Source of the DNA: Streptomyces xanthochromogenes
Lineage (GTDB): Bacteria > Actinomycetota > Actinomycetes > Streptomycetales > Streptomycetaceae
Direction: 5' to 3'
DNA length: 64,000 bases
NCBI RefSeq assembly: GCF_014650455.1
Contig: NZ_BMUZ01000022.1
Span: 19,247 to 83,246 of the forward strand
Shown here in pieces: positions 36,911 through 45,719 of the stretch. Both the position numbers and the translations under genes were made by a program. The notes beneath the pieces are model-generated. The model did no database searches and had not been told where the DNA came from. It was given only the letters and a program-made list of their open reading frames with translations. The number at the start of each line of letters is the position of its first letter. The stretch's first letter is position 1.

Positions 36911-37110
36911 GTTCGTTGTCCGGGCCGGTCGGGGCCGCGTGCCGTGCGCGTGCCGCGGGCACCGCTTGGTACGACGTAACCCACACAGCGGGGCAGGATC
37001 GATTCATCATTGCTTCAACCGGGTTAAGCGGAGTGGCCGCAGGCTTCGGGGAGACGGAACAGCGGCAGGCTCGGGCCGAATCGTTCCCTGCACCGAAGGA
37101 CATCGAACTC

Positions 37111-37437
37111 ATGCGTCTTCACCAGACCCTCGGCGCGGCCGCCGGCGCGCTCCTGCTGGCCCTGGCCGTACCGTCCTCCGCCCACGCCACCACCGGCGAC
37201 TTCTTCTACAAGACCAGCACGGGCCGGGACGCCGCCATCTCCGACCCGGTGAGCGCCCGCTGCGTCAACCTGCCCGGTACCTCGACGGACAGCCCCGGCC
37301 ACTCGCCCCGCAACTTCACCACCTCCACCGTGACCGCCTTCCTTGAGGCCGACTGCGAAGGCGACACCTACTTCGTCATGAAGCCCGGCGCCAAGCTCGG
37401 CGACAAGCTCAAGCTCAGCTCCGTCGTCTTCTCCTGA
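37111..37437 (+). CDS. Small secreted protein
   Basis: 108 aa. Signal peptide MRLHQTLGAAAGALLLALAV with cleavage near SAHA-TT (about 26), then an 80-residue mature part with two Cys (ARCVNLPG and EADCEGDTYFVM) likely disulfide-linked, and KPGAKLGDKLKLSSVVFS at the end. AAGGA is 10 bases before ATG 37111. No family recognised. First gene after tRNA-Gly. Confidence 0.7.
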   Translation: MRLHQTLGAAAGALLLALAVPSSAHATTGDFFYKTSTGRDAAISDPVSARCVNLPGTSTDSPGHSPRNFTTSTVTAFLEADCEGDTYFVMKPGAKLGDKLKLSSVVFS

Positions 37438-37460
37438 CGGGGTTCGCAGCAGCGGTCGCT

Positions 37461-37487
37461 GGTGCCCGTGCATGACGAGCGGGCACC
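37461..37487 (+). terminator. Hairpin after the secreted protein gene
   Basis: GGTGCCCG (37461-37468) pairs with CGGGCACC (37480-37487) around an 11-base loop, 24 bases after the stop codon. Confidence 0.5.
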
Positions 37488-37858
37488 GGCGGGCACCCCT
37501 ACGGCCACCGCTGCCGCCACCATGGGCGCGGGGGAAGACGAGAGGGTGGGCGCTCGGGAGTGGACGCTCGCCCCTCCGTCCCCCGCGCCGACACCCAACA
37601 GGCCGCAGGCGCAAGCACGTTGGACGGCTTCGGCCACCCAGCGCCGCCCTCTCGGCCCGGCCCTTCGCGCCCGGCCCTTCGCCGCGCGGCCGGAGGTCGG
37701 CGCGACTCAGCGGCGCCGACCAGGAACGCGGCCCCGGAACTCACCCGACGCTCGCCGGTCACCCGGAGCGGCGGCCTTCCGGACCGTGGGCCCACCGTCC
37801 CGGGCGCATGCGGCACGGTCTCTTCGGCTCACCCATGGCAGCCTGTCCGGAATGCCCA
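37488..37858. other. Intergenic, no gene seen
   Basis: Several frames are open here but without consistent codon bias, start signals or recognisable protein. It ends with the TATATT promoter element of the epoxide hydrolase. Confidence 0.5.
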
Positions 37859-37864
37859 TATATT
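37859..37864 (+). promoter_or_regulatory. -10 element of leaderless epoxide hydrolase transcript
   Basis: TATATT is followed by 7 bases and then ATG 37872; no Shine-Dalgarno is present. Confidence 0.55.
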
Positions 37865-37871
37865 CGTGATC

Positions 37872-39023
37872 ATGTGCGCCGACATCAGCCCGTTTCGGAT
37901 TCACGTCCCGCAGTCCGACCTCGACGACCTGCATGAGCGTCTCGCCCGCACCCGCACGCCGTATCCGGTGCCCGGCGCCGGATCGGACTGGGATCACGGG
38001 ATTACGCCGGCCTACCTGCATGAGCTGGCCGACCATTGGGCGGACGGATTCGACTGGCGGGCCCACGAGGCGAAGCTGAATGCCTTTCCGCACTTCCTGA
38101 CCGAGATCGACGGGCAGACCATCCATTTCCTGCACATCCGTTCACCCGAGCCGGACGCCACCCCCCTGCTGCTCAATCACAGCTACCCGACGTCGTTCGT
38201 GGAGTTCCTGGAGGCGAGCGGGCCGCTGACCGACCCCCGCGCCCACGGCGGAGATCCGGCCGACGCGTTCCACGTCGTCATTCCGTCGCTGCCCGGCTTC
38301 GTCTTCTCCAGCCCGCTGTCGGCGCGCGGCTGGAATCTGGAACGCACCGCCATGGCCTACGGAGAGCTGATGTCCCGTCTGGGCTATGAGCGCTTCGGCG
38401 TGGAAGGCGGGGACCTCGGGGCGGGTGTGACCGGCCGGGTGGCGTCGCTGCTGCCCGACCGGGTGATCGGCGCACATACCCACGGCGACCGGCTCCAGCT
38501 CGGCATGGCCGGCGAGGACCTCCCGGTGCCCGACGGCTTGAGCCCGCAGGAGCAGGCCGGACTCGAAGCGGCGCAACACCGCTGGGCGCAGATGAAGGGC
38601 TACAAGGTGCTGCACTCGACCGCGCCCAACGCCCTCTCGGCGGGTCTGACCGATTCGCCGATCCTGCAACTGGCCTGGATCGCCGAGAAATTCGTGCAGT
38701 GGGCGAACCCCGCCACACCGATCAGCCGCGAGAACGTGCTGATCACCGCGAGCCTCTACTGGTTCACCCGCACGGGCCCCGCGGCCGGTGACTTCTACTG
38801 GGAGCTCGCCCACGCCGACAACCCCGGCTGGGGCAGCCCTTCGAGCGTGCCCATGGCCTCCTCGCTGTTCTACAGCGACCCGCTGGTCCGCAAGGTCCTC
38901 GGACCCGGCGACAGCCAGACCTTCTTCCGGGAGCACACCGAGGGCGGGCACTTCCCGGCCTTCGAGGTTCCCGACCTGTTCGTCGACGACATCCGTGCCT
39001 TCTTCCGGACGCTGCGCGGCTGA
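37872..39023 (+). CDS. Epoxide hydrolase (microsomal-type, EHN + alpha/beta-hydrolase)
   Basis: 383 aa. N-terminal EHN domain (PFRIHVPQSDLDDLHERLARTR, WADGFDWRAHEAKLNAFPHF), then the alpha/beta-hydrolase core. Nucleophile Asp is in GVEGGDLGAGVTGRVA (usual GGDWG), general base His in EHTEGGHFPAFEVPDLF. The oxyanion motif, normally HGWPGS, reads NHSYPTSFVEF. It opens epoxides to vicinal diols; the natural substrate is unknown. The start is set by the leaderless promoter; an in-frame extension upstream has no support. Solitary gene in the accessory stretch, so horizontal acquisition is possible. Confidence 0.88.
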   Translation: MCADISPFRIHVPQSDLDDLHERLARTRTPYPVPGAGSDWDHGITPAYLHELADHWADGFDWRAHEAKLNAFPHFLTEIDGQTIHFLHIRSPEPDATPLLLNHSYPTSFVEFLEASGPLTDPRAHGGDPADAFHVVIPSLPGFVFSSPLSARGWNLERTAMAYGELMSRLGYERFGVEGGDLGAGVTGRVASLLPDRVIGAHTHGDRLQLGMAGEDLPVPDGLSPQEQAGLEAAQHRWAQMKGYKVLHSTAPNALSAGLTDSPILQLAWIAEKFVQWANPATPISRENVLITASLYWFTRTGPAAGDFYWELAHADNPGWGSPSSVPMASSLFYSDPLVRKVLGPGDSQTFFREHTEGGHFPAFEVPDLFVDDIRAFFRTLRG

Positions 39024-39113
39024 CACAGCCTGCTCACGTCGTCCGTGCCCGATGGCGCCCGACGGCTTGCCGACCGGACAGGCCACAACGGCTCCGGACA
39101 GGCCGCAACGGCT

Positions 39114-39119
39114 TAGGCT
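39114..39119 (+). promoter_or_regulatory. Possible -10 element close to start codon
   Basis: TAGGCT ends 9 bases before ATG 39129 and there is no Shine-Dalgarno, suggesting a very short or absent leader. Confidence 0.35.
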
Positions 39120-39128
39120 GCGTCCACC

Positions 39129-40343
39129 ATGGCCACGATCCGTCCGAAGATCAGTGACCAGCAGCGTCGCGCGATGCTGGTCCGTCGTCACCTGCTCACC
39201 CCGGCCACGCACGCCACGGCGGTGGAGCAGGTGGCCGAGGCGCTGGTGGCGCTGCACGCCACCGAGCCGGCCACCGTGTTCCTCTCCGTGGCCGCGCGGA
39301 TGACCGGCGCGACACCGCAGATGGTGGAGCGCGCACTGTACGAGGACCGGAGCCTGGTGCGGATGCTGTGCATGCGCCGCACCGTGTTCGTGGTGCCCAA
39401 GGACCTGGCGCCGGTGGTGGAGGCGTCCACCGCCCGCACCGTCGCGGCCCGCGAACGCCGCGCCCTGGCCGGGCTGCTGGCCGATCAGCTCGGTCATGAC
39501 ACGGCGTGGCTGGCGTCCGTCGAGAACGAGGTCACCGCGGCGCTGGCCGGTCTCGGCGAGGCCGACGCCACCCGGATCACCGACGCCGTTCCGCGGCTCA
39601 AGGAGCGGATCACGCTGTCGCCGGGCAAGCCGTACGAGTCGCGGGTGCGGATCAGCAACAAGGTGCTGACCGTGCTGGCGGCCGAGGGCCGCATCCGCCG
39701 CGGGCGTCCTCGGGGCACGTGGGCCTCGGCCACCTTCCGGTGGACCTTGACCGAACCGCACCCTCAACTCCCCGCAGAACAAGCCCGAGTCGAGCTCGCC
39801 ACCCGCTACTTGGCGGCGTTCGGCCCGGTCACCCTCGACGACATCACGTGGTGGACCGGCTGGAACCTCACCGCCACCCGCACCGCTCTGGCCGGCACCG
39901 GCGCCGTCGAGGTCGACCTCGGCCACGCCGTCGGGTACGTGCTGCCCGGCGATCCCGTCCTGGGCCCGTCACAAGGGACCCGTACCGAACGGGCGGTGTC
40001 CCTGCTGCCCACCCTGGACCCCACCGCGATGGGCTGGCGGGACCGTGACTGGTACCTCGATGCCGCTCATGCGGCCGAACTCTTCGACCGCAACGGCAAC
40101 ATCTGTCCGACCGTGTGGTGCAACGGCCGCATCATCGGGGGCTGGCGGCAACGCGCGGACGGGCAGATCGTCACAGAGCTCCTCACGGCGGACACGGACC
40201 GAGGCCTGCGTGCCGCGATCGCGGTCGAGGCGGAACGGCTCACCGCGTTCCTCGGCGGCCTCCGCATCAGCCCCCACGTGCGCACACCCCTCATGGGCCG
40301 GCTGTCCCAGGATCGGGTATCCCCAACTTCCTTACAGGGCTAG
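39129..40343 (+). CDS. Winged-helix DNA-binding protein, AlkZ/YcaQ-like (HTH_42)
   Basis: 404 aa. Pattern of the HTH_42 family: ISDQQRRAMLVRRHLL start, VAEALVALHATEPATVFLSVAAR, VRMLCMRRTVFVVPKDL, GRIRRGRPRGTWASATFRWTL wing, ARVELATRYLAAFGPVTLDDITWWTGW and DRNGNICPTVWCNGRIIGGW. Characterised members (AlkZ, YcaQ) are DNA glycosylases that unhook crosslinks or remove alkylated bases. Many paralogues in actinobacteria have no tested activity, and I do not see the QxQ catalytic motif of YcaQ clearly, so a glycosylase role is tentative. Confidence 0.78.
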   Translation: MATIRPKISDQQRRAMLVRRHLLTPATHATAVEQVAEALVALHATEPATVFLSVAARMTGATPQMVERALYEDRSLVRMLCMRRTVFVVPKDLAPVVEASTARTVAARERRALAGLLADQLGHDTAWLASVENEVTAALAGLGEADATRITDAVPRLKERITLSPGKPYESRVRISNKVLTVLAAEGRIRRGRPRGTWASATFRWTLTEPHPQLPAEQARVELATRYLAAFGPVTLDDITWWTGWNLTATRTALAGTGAVEVDLGHAVGYVLPGDPVLGPSQGTRTERAVSLLPTLDPTAMGWRDRDWYLDAAHAAELFDRNGNICPTVWCNGRIIGGWRQRADGQIVTELLTADTDRGLRAAIAVEAERLTAFLGGLRISPHVRTPLMGRLSQDRVSPTSLQG

Positions 40344-40905
40344 GCTGTTGAGACAGACCCCGGTCCCCGGTCGTGCTGGCCCGTTCCGTGACCGGAGGTC
40401 CGCCCATGATCGTGCCGATCGCTCCCCTCGCTCCGGTCCCGCCTTGGGTTCCTCGACGCTTGGTGGCGGGCGGTCGGGGCCGTGCCGGCCCTCGGGTTCT
40501 TCCGCCACGGACCCGGCGGGTGGGGCCGCGAGGACGATGCCGGGTTGCGGAACCACCGCGCCCACCGCCACCGCCATCGCACGGAGCGGCAGGGCTCTGT
40601 CACGCTCGTCGGCGGCGACACCGACGACCACCGGCACACCATCCCCGTGCCGCCCAACCGGCTCACGGTGAAAGGGAATCCGTAGCTGCCCCCACCGGCG
40701 CGAACCCCGTTCCGATGCCGGCCACGGCGGCCCCCACGGAGGGGAGGCAGCATGCCGCCCGCGGATACTCACCCGGCCCTCGGCGACCGGTCATCAGCTC
40801 CACCGCGCGACGGATTCCGTAGCCGGTCGGCCGTGCTCGATCACGGCCGATGCCGGCCGCGGCCCTGCTCCGGGCGTCGCGGTGCGGGCAGGGAAGAGGC
40901 TCCTC
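40344..40905. other. Largely non-coding stretch with one possible small ORF
   Basis: 562 bases between the AlkZ-like gene and the STAS gene. Frames on both strands are open because of GC content. Only the frame at 40482-40685 has convincing third-position GC (see separate entry). No RNA gene or repeat seen. Confidence 0.4.
40482..40685 (+). CDS. Possible small protein, His/Arg-rich
   Basis: 67 aa from GTG 40482: PALGFFRHGPGGWGRED, then NHRAHRHRHRTERQ and TDDHRHTIPVPPNRLTVKG. About nine in ten third codon positions are G/C, which supports coding; the frame is open from 40410. There is no good ribosome site and no known family. Low-confidence gene. Confidence 0.3.
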   Translation: MPALGFFRHGPGGWGREDDAGLRNHRAHRHRHRTERQGSVTLVGGDTDDHRHTIPVPPNRLTVKGNP

Positions 40906-41253
40906 GTGCACCCCCCTCTCTACGCGGACGCTCTGCTGCGGATCTGGGACACGGCCGACCCCCCGGGCCTGCGGCTCGCCGGTCAGGTCGACCTGACCAA
41001 CCAGGCCGCGCTGGTGGGTCATCTGCTCGCGGTGGACGGGGCTCCGGCGGACGTCACGCTGGACCTCACCGAGGTCACGTTCTTGAACTTCGCCTCCTTG
41101 CACGCACTGGTGGCCTTCGCCGAGTCCCTGGAGCCGGGACGCCGTCTCGTCGTGCACACCAGGACCCCCGCCGTCGCCCAGATGCTGCGAGCCTGCGGCT
41201 GGGACCGGCCCGAGGTACCGCTGACCCTCCTTGAGGAGATCACCGATGACTGA
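40906..41253 (+). CDS. STAS-domain protein
   Basis: 115 aa from GTG 40906 (AGAGG 6 bases upstream; GTG 40882 also possible). SpoIIAA-like STAS fold: LRIWDTADPPGLRLAGQVDLTNQAAL, VTLDLTEVTFLNFASLHALVAF, RRLVVHTRTPAVAQMLRACGW. The usual phosphorylated Ser site (D-[ST]-S-G) reads LNFASLHAL, keeping a Ser. Overlaps the start of the MEDS-HATPase gene (ATG inside GATGACTGA), so the two probably act as a sensor/kinase pair. Confidence 0.8.
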   Translation: MHPPLYADALLRIWDTADPPGLRLAGQVDLTNQAALVGHLLAVDGAPADVTLDLTEVTFLNFASLHALVAFAESLEPGRRLVVHTRTPAVAQMLRACGWDRPEVPLTLLEEITDD

Positions 41254-42202
41254 CCTGCGCGCGCCGTCCCGGCCTGGGCCGGCTCCCCACGCGCACCACC
41301 TCCTGCTGTACGGCGGCGACGAGCAGTTCCTGGACGCGGCCCTGCCCTTCGCCCGCGGCGGACTCGCCGCGGGGGAGCCCGTCTTCGTCGCCACCACCCG
41401 GCACAACACGGCACTGCTGCGCCGCCACCTGGGCGCACGGGCCGAGCACGTGTGTTTCGCGCCCACCCACTGGTACCGCACCCCCGCCCAGACGCTGCGG
41501 GCCTTCCACGACAAGGCCCACTCGGCCCCCGGCCCGTCGCGGGTCCTCGGCGAGACGCCGTGGATCGGACTCACCGGCGACGAGGCCCGCGAGTGGTCGC
41601 GCTACGAGGCGCTCCTCACCCTCGCCCTGGCCTCGACCGGCGCCTGGCACCTGTGCCCGTACGACACCCGCGTACTGCCCGCGAGCGCGCTGCGCACCGC
41701 CCAGCTCACCCACCCCGCCCTGACCACCGGCGCGGAACACCGGGCCAATCCCGCCCATGTGCCGCCGGAGCGGTTCAGTGCGGCCTGCGACACCGTCCCG
41801 CTGCCCGAACCGCCCGAGGACCGCGCCGAGTTCCACTTCGACGGGATGCATCAGATCGCCGACCTGCGGGCGTTCACCGCCCGGCTCGCCCACCTCGCGG
41901 CCCTGCCCGCCGAGCGGATCGACAGCCTGCTGATCTGCGTCGACGAAGCCGCCGCCAACGCCGTACGGCACGGCGGCGGGGCCGGCCGCTGCACGTTCTG
42001 GACCACCGCCGCCGAAGTGTTCTGCGAGATAACCGACCCGAAGGGCAGCCTCGACACCGCCCTGGCGGGATACCTGCCGCCCGACACGTCCCACCTCGAC
42101 GGGCGCGGGCTGTGGATCATCCGGCAGCTCAGCGACGCCGCCGACATGCGCAGCACGGAGCACGGCACCGTCATCCGCATGCGCATGAAGCGCCGCCGCT
42201 GA
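41246..42202 (+). CDS. MEDS sensory domain fused to anti-sigma-type HATPase
   Basis: 318 aa. Residues about 15-180 are a MEDS/DcmR-type sensor (HHLLLYGGDEQFLDAALPFARGGLAAGE, ETPWIGLTGDEAREWSRYEALL, LCPYDTRVLPA). Residues about 200-318 are an RsbW/SpoIIAB-type GHKL ATPase with N-box DEAAANAVRHGG (233-244) and G1 box DGRGLW (285-290). These proteins bind sigma factors or phosphorylate STAS partners in partner switching. GAGGAG precedes ATG 41246; translationally coupled to the STAS gene. The sigma factor target is not in the window. Confidence 0.85.
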   Translation: MTDLRAPSRPGPAPHAHHLLLYGGDEQFLDAALPFARGGLAAGEPVFVATTRHNTALLRRHLGARAEHVCFAPTHWYRTPAQTLRAFHDKAHSAPGPSRVLGETPWIGLTGDEAREWSRYEALLTLALASTGAWHLCPYDTRVLPASALRTAQLTHPALTTGAEHRANPAHVPPERFSAACDTVPLPEPPEDRAEFHFDGMHQIADLRAFTARLAHLAALPAERIDSLLICVDEAAANAVRHGGGAGRCTFWTTAAEVFCEITDPKGSLDTALAGYLPPDTSHLDGRGLWIIRQLSDAADMRSTEHGTVIRMRMKRRR

Positions 42203-42448
42203 CGACGAGTGAGACCTTGAACTCCCTTGGCCGAAACGATCAATGACGTTCCCGGAACAGTCGGACTGCGACAACAGAGCGTGTACGAAAGGGCAGTTGG
42301 TGCCCATTTCCAGTACCGGTCACGGACGGAACCGCCGCGGGGACACGAAGCCGTACTGTGCCCACTGCGGGTGCCCCAGACCCCGGCCCTCCCTCCGCAG
42401 ACCGCTCCGTCCCACCCGTACGCAGTACGTCAAGAGGAGACGGCCCAC

Positions 42449-42802
42449 ATGGGCACGACCGCCGATCTCTCCCAGGGGTATCGGGTGATCCGGGCAACCG
42501 GCGAACTCGACATCCTGACCACCCCCCTCCTGTCCGGCAAACTGGCCGATGCGCTGCGAGGCACTCACCCACCCTGTCTCGTCGTCGACTTGACCGACGT
42601 GGCGTTCATGGACTGCAGCGCCCTCGGGCCCCTGTGCACCGCGCGGGCGAGGTGCCTGGACCGCGCCGGATGGCTGCGCCTGGTCTACTCCGGGCGCGCC
42701 ATCGGACTGCTGCTGCACATCGTCGACCTCACCGGCGCCTTTCCGCGCTACGCAACGGTCGACGCGGCCCGGCAGGGGGTGGTCTCGGCCGGCCCCCGTT
42801 AG
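42449..42802 (+). CDS. STAS-domain anti-sigma factor antagonist
   Basis: 117 aa. Seen: RVIRATGELDILTTPLLSGKLADAL, LVVDLTDVAFMDCSALGPLCTARARC with the phosphoacceptor Ser in DCSAL, and LRLVYSGRAIGLLLHIVDLTGAFPRYATVDAA. Typical of RsbV/SpoIIAA-type switches that release a sigma factor when dephosphorylated. GAGGAG is 9 bases before ATG 42449. It is closely similar to the STAS protein at 46761 (shared MDCSAL, GWLRLVY, FPRYATV), indicating duplication. Confidence 0.88.
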   Translation: MGTTADLSQGYRVIRATGELDILTTPLLSGKLADALRGTHPPCLVVDLTDVAFMDCSALGPLCTARARCLDRAGWLRLVYSGRAIGLLLHIVDLTGAFPRYATVDAARQGVVSAGPR

Positions 42803-43080
42803 CCGGCCCCGGCGGCGGCTGTCGTCCGAGAGCCGCTTCCGGTGCCGGGCCAGTTCCGGGGCGAGAACCGAGTCGAGACCGACCGTGAGCCCCCGGGAAC
42901 CCGAGCCGCTTCACGCCGTCGTTCCTCGGCCGCCGCGAGCCACCGTTCGCCCGCGCCTAGGAGTACGGTTGAGGAACCGGGAGCATTTCGCACACTGGCT
43001 TCCACGCTGACGTCGTTCTCGGTTGAGAAAAGCACCGGGTGATCGTCCGTGGACGGTGTTCCCGGAGACGGGTTCGCGCC

Positions 43081-43776
43081 ATGTCCGCGACCACGATCGA
43101 CCGACGTTCCTCCCCGGACGAACTCTCCGGGGACCCCGCGGCGCGTATCGCGCTGCGGCCCGTCGGCAGCTCCCGCGGTCTCCTGGACGGTGCCTGGTGG
43201 CCCCGGTCCCGAGACCTGCTGCGTGAACTTCCCGCACTGATCGATGCGCTGGCCCCCAGGTGGGGCCGGATCACCCGCATCGCCGTGAACCCCCGGCACT
43301 GGCCCGTCGTCCCGCGGAAGATCCCCGTCCCGGGGCACGTCGTGAAGGCCGGCTGGTTCAGGGACGAGCAGGACCCGCACAAGCTCCTGCTGCTGTCCTA
43401 CACGGCAGGACGCTGGGACCTCCTCGTCATCCCACCGGAGACCGGCGCCGCCGCGGCCTCCCGCCTGATGGCCGCCGCGACCGACGACACGGGCCCGCAG
43501 CTCACCGCGACCGCGCTGATGGCAGCGGAGGCTGCCGTGGGCGCCGCGGAGGCGGTCGTACGCGATACTCCGACGCCGCACGGCACCGTGCCGGACCCGC
43601 ACGACACCCTGCGGAGCCCGCACCACAAGGCTCCGCACAACACGGTCCCGCACGACACGTCGGCGGCCGATCGCCTGCAGGACCGTGAAGAGGCGTGGGA
43701 GTACGAGGGTGGCGCCTCCTCGACCTACGGCGCCGTCGGCACGGCCCGCCCCGACCGAACCCCGATGGGGATGTGA
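43081..43776 (+). CDS. DUF5994 family protein, copy 1
   Basis: 231 aa. Core (about 22-130): IALRPVGSSRGLLDGAWWPRSRDLLRELPAL, WGRITRIAVNPRHWPVVPRKIPVPG, DPHKLLLLSYTAGRWDLLVIPPET. The C-terminal part has repeated P-H-[DN]-T units (PHGTVPDPHDTLRSPHHK) and an acidic end. DUF5994 is an actinobacterial family of unknown function found beside STAS and stress genes. A second copy lies at 45063 across an SPFH gene. GGAG is 13 bases before ATG 43081. Confidence 0.8.
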   Translation: MSATTIDRRSSPDELSGDPAARIALRPVGSSRGLLDGAWWPRSRDLLRELPALIDALAPRWGRITRIAVNPRHWPVVPRKIPVPGHVVKAGWFRDEQDPHKLLLLSYTAGRWDLLVIPPETGAAAASRLMAAATDDTGPQLTATALMAAEAAVGAAEAVVRDTPTPHGTVPDPHDTLRSPHHKAPHNTVPHDTSAADRLQDREEAWEYEGGASSTYGAVGTARPDRTPMGM

Positions 43777-43781
43777 CCGCC

Positions 43782-44009
43782 ATGACCACGGCCCTGACCA
43801 TCGTCATCACGCTGCTGCTGATCGTCATGGCGGCCCGCGTGATCCACCTCCTCAACGCCCAGCACGCCGAGAGGATCGTCCTCCACCGTTACAGCCGCTT
43901 CCACCCCGGCGTCCGAGGAACCCCCAGCGACGCGACCCGGCGGGTTCCGGACCGGGACGATCCGGCCGCGGCCCCGACCCGCCGACCCGACCCGCCGCGG
44001 CCCGCATGA
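43782..44009 (+). CDS. Small single-span membrane protein
   Basis: 75 aa: one helix MTTALTIVITLLLIVMAARVI, then HLLNAQHAERIVLHRYSRFHPG and a Pro/Asp/Arg-rich tail. It begins 5 bases after the DUF5994 stop and is followed by the SPFH gene, so it may be a small partner of that membrane protein. No family recognised. Confidence 0.6.
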   Translation: MTTALTIVITLLLIVMAARVIHLLNAQHAERIVLHRYSRFHPGVRGTPSDATRRVPDRDDPAAAPTRRPDPPRPA

Positions 44010-44085
44010 CGGGCGCGGCCCCTCGCCGACGCCAACCCCCCAACGCCCCGGGCCCCGTAGGCCCTCACCCGTGGGAGCGCACCTC

Positions 44086-44982
44086 ATGCAGCTTCTGATC
44101 ACACTCGTCGTCGTCATCGTCGTGCTCCTGTTGCTGGCACTGGCCCTGACCCTCAAGATCGTCAAGCAGTACGAGCAAGGAGTGCTCTTCCGGCTCGGGC
44201 GGCTGTCCGGCACGCGGGCTCCCGGACTGCGGGCCATCATTCCCCTGGTCGACGTGCTGCACCGGGTGTCCCTGCGCATCGTGACGATGCCGATCCAGTC
44301 GCAGGGCATCATCACGCGCGACAACGTCAGTGTGGACGTCTCGGCCGTCGCCTACTTCCGCGTCGTGAACGCCGAGAAGTCCGTCATCGCCATCGAGAAC
44401 GTGAGCACGGCGATCAACCAGATCGCGCAGACCACTCTGCGCAAGGTCGTGGGCCAGCACACTCTCGACGAGACCCTGTCCGAGACCGACCGCATCAACC
44501 TGGGCATCCGCGAGATCCTCGACGTCGCCACCGCGGAGTGGGGGGTCGAGGTCACCCTCGTCGAGCTGAAGGACATCCAGCTGCCGGACAGCATGAAACG
44601 CGCCATGGCCCGGCAGGCCGAGGCCGAGCGCGAGAAGCGAGCCAAGATCATCAACGCCGAGGGCGAATCGCTCGCCGCGGCAGCACTCGGGGACGCCTCC
44701 GACACCATGATGGCCCACCCCCTGGCGCTCCAACTCCGCAACCTGCAGAGCCTCGTGGAGATCGGTGTCGACAAGAACACCACCGTCGTGTTCCCCGCAC
44801 CCCTGATGAGCACGATCGGCGAGCTGGGGGCCTTCCTCGGCCGGGAAGCGGCGGCCGCGGGACTGCCGCCGACCTCGCACCCGGTCGAGCCGGCCGAACC
44901 GGCCAGGAGCGTCCCCGCCCCCGGGACCGTCCCCGCCCCCGGATCGAACAACAAACCCGGCCCGGTCCCCCACCAGGCCTGA
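44086..44982 (+). CDS. SPFH/band 7 (slipin/stomatin-like) membrane protein
   Basis: 298 aa. N-terminal helix (LLITLVVVIVVLLLLALALTL), then the SPFH domain: VKQYEQGVLFRLGRLSGTRAPGL, VSLRIVTMPIQSQGIITRDNVSV, AYFRVVNAEKSVIAIENV, TTLRKVVGQHTLDETLSE, and coiled coil MKRAMARQAEAEREKRAKII. Pro-rich tail. Slipins form oligomers in membrane microdomains; in bacteria they often pair with NfeD or stress proteins. No NfeD here; instead it is flanked by two DUF5994 genes. GGGAG lies 8 bases before ATG 44086. Confidence 0.9.
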   Translation: MQLLITLVVVIVVLLLLALALTLKIVKQYEQGVLFRLGRLSGTRAPGLRAIIPLVDVLHRVSLRIVTMPIQSQGIITRDNVSVDVSAVAYFRVVNAEKSVIAIENVSTAINQIAQTTLRKVVGQHTLDETLSETDRINLGIREILDVATAEWGVEVTLVELKDIQLPDSMKRAMARQAEAEREKRAKIINAEGESLAAAALGDASDTMMAHPLALQLRNLQSLVEIGVDKNTTVVFPAPLMSTIGELGAFLGREAAAAGLPPTSHPVEPAEPARSVPAPGTVPAPGSNNKPGPVPHQA

Positions 44983-45062
44983 CCCCCTCCGCCCCACCCT
45001 CCCTGGCCCCAGCCCCCGGCCGGACCGACCACCGCACCCACGCCCCGGCCAAGGAGCGCACC

Positions 45063-45719
45063 ATGACCGCCAGTTCCCTGCCGCTGCTCCCCGTCCCGGT
45101 GCTCCCCTCCGGACCCGCGACGCACCCCCCGCCCCGGGAAGACGACGCGGCCCCGCCCTTCCCGGCCGCGGCGAAGCCCGCCACGCACGGCCCCCGCGCA
45201 CACCCGGCATCGGCTTCCCTGCGGGAACGGGAGGCGGCCTCGACGCTCCGCCCCCGGTCGTCCCTGCACCCGGTACGCCTGCGCCTGACACCGGCGGGCA
45301 GCGGCCCCCACCGCATCGACGGCGCCTGGTGGCCCCGCTCGGACGACCTGACCGCTGAACTGCCGGGCCTGATCGGCGCGTTGCCCCACTCCTGGCCGCA
45401 GATCGCGCACGTGACGGTGAACGCGGCGATGTGGTCGGCCTTCCCCGGCCGGCTCCTCGTCGCCAACCAGGTGATCCAACTGCACCGGTCCACCAGCCGC
45501 CACGCCCCGAACACGCTCTGCCTCCTCGCGCCGGGCCGGGGCCGGTGGGACCTGCTGGTCGTCCCGCCCGAGACCGACAGAGCCGAGGCCCTGCGCCTCC
45601 TGGCCACCACGGCCGGACCGATCGGCCCCGCCCGGCCGGGCCTCTTCCCGCCGACGTCCGCCCGCAGCGCCGCCCGCAGCGCCGCCCGGAGGCGAACGAA
45701 CCCCGGGCGCCCCGCGTAG
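45063..45719 (+). CDS. DUF5994 family protein, copy 2
   Basis: 218 aa. A long Pro/Ala-rich N-terminus (about 1-65), then the DUF5994 core: VRLRLTPAGSGPHRIDGAWWPRSDDLTAELPGL, WPQIAHVTVNAAMWSAFPGRLLV, NTLCLLAPGRGRWDLLVVPPETDR. The C-terminus is Arg/Ala-rich (SARSAARSAARRR), perhaps nucleic-acid or membrane binding. AAGGAG is 6 bases before ATG 45063. Paralogue of the 43081 gene. Confidence 0.8.
   Translation: MTASSLPLLPVPVLPSGPATHPPPREDDAAPPFPAAAKPATHGPRAHPASASLREREAASTLRPRSSLHPVRLRLTPAGSGPHRIDGAWWPRSDDLTAELPGLIGALPHSWPQIAHVTVNAAMWSAFPGRLLVANQVIQLHRSTSRHAPNTLCLLAPGRGRWDLLVVPPETDRAEALRLLATTAGPIGPARPGLFPPTSARSAARSAARRRTNPGRPA

Noticed and set aside
40663..41574. Minus-strand 303-codon frame opposite the STAS/MEDS genes
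   Set aside because: Antisense to clearly coding STAS and MEDS-HATPase genes; no motif.
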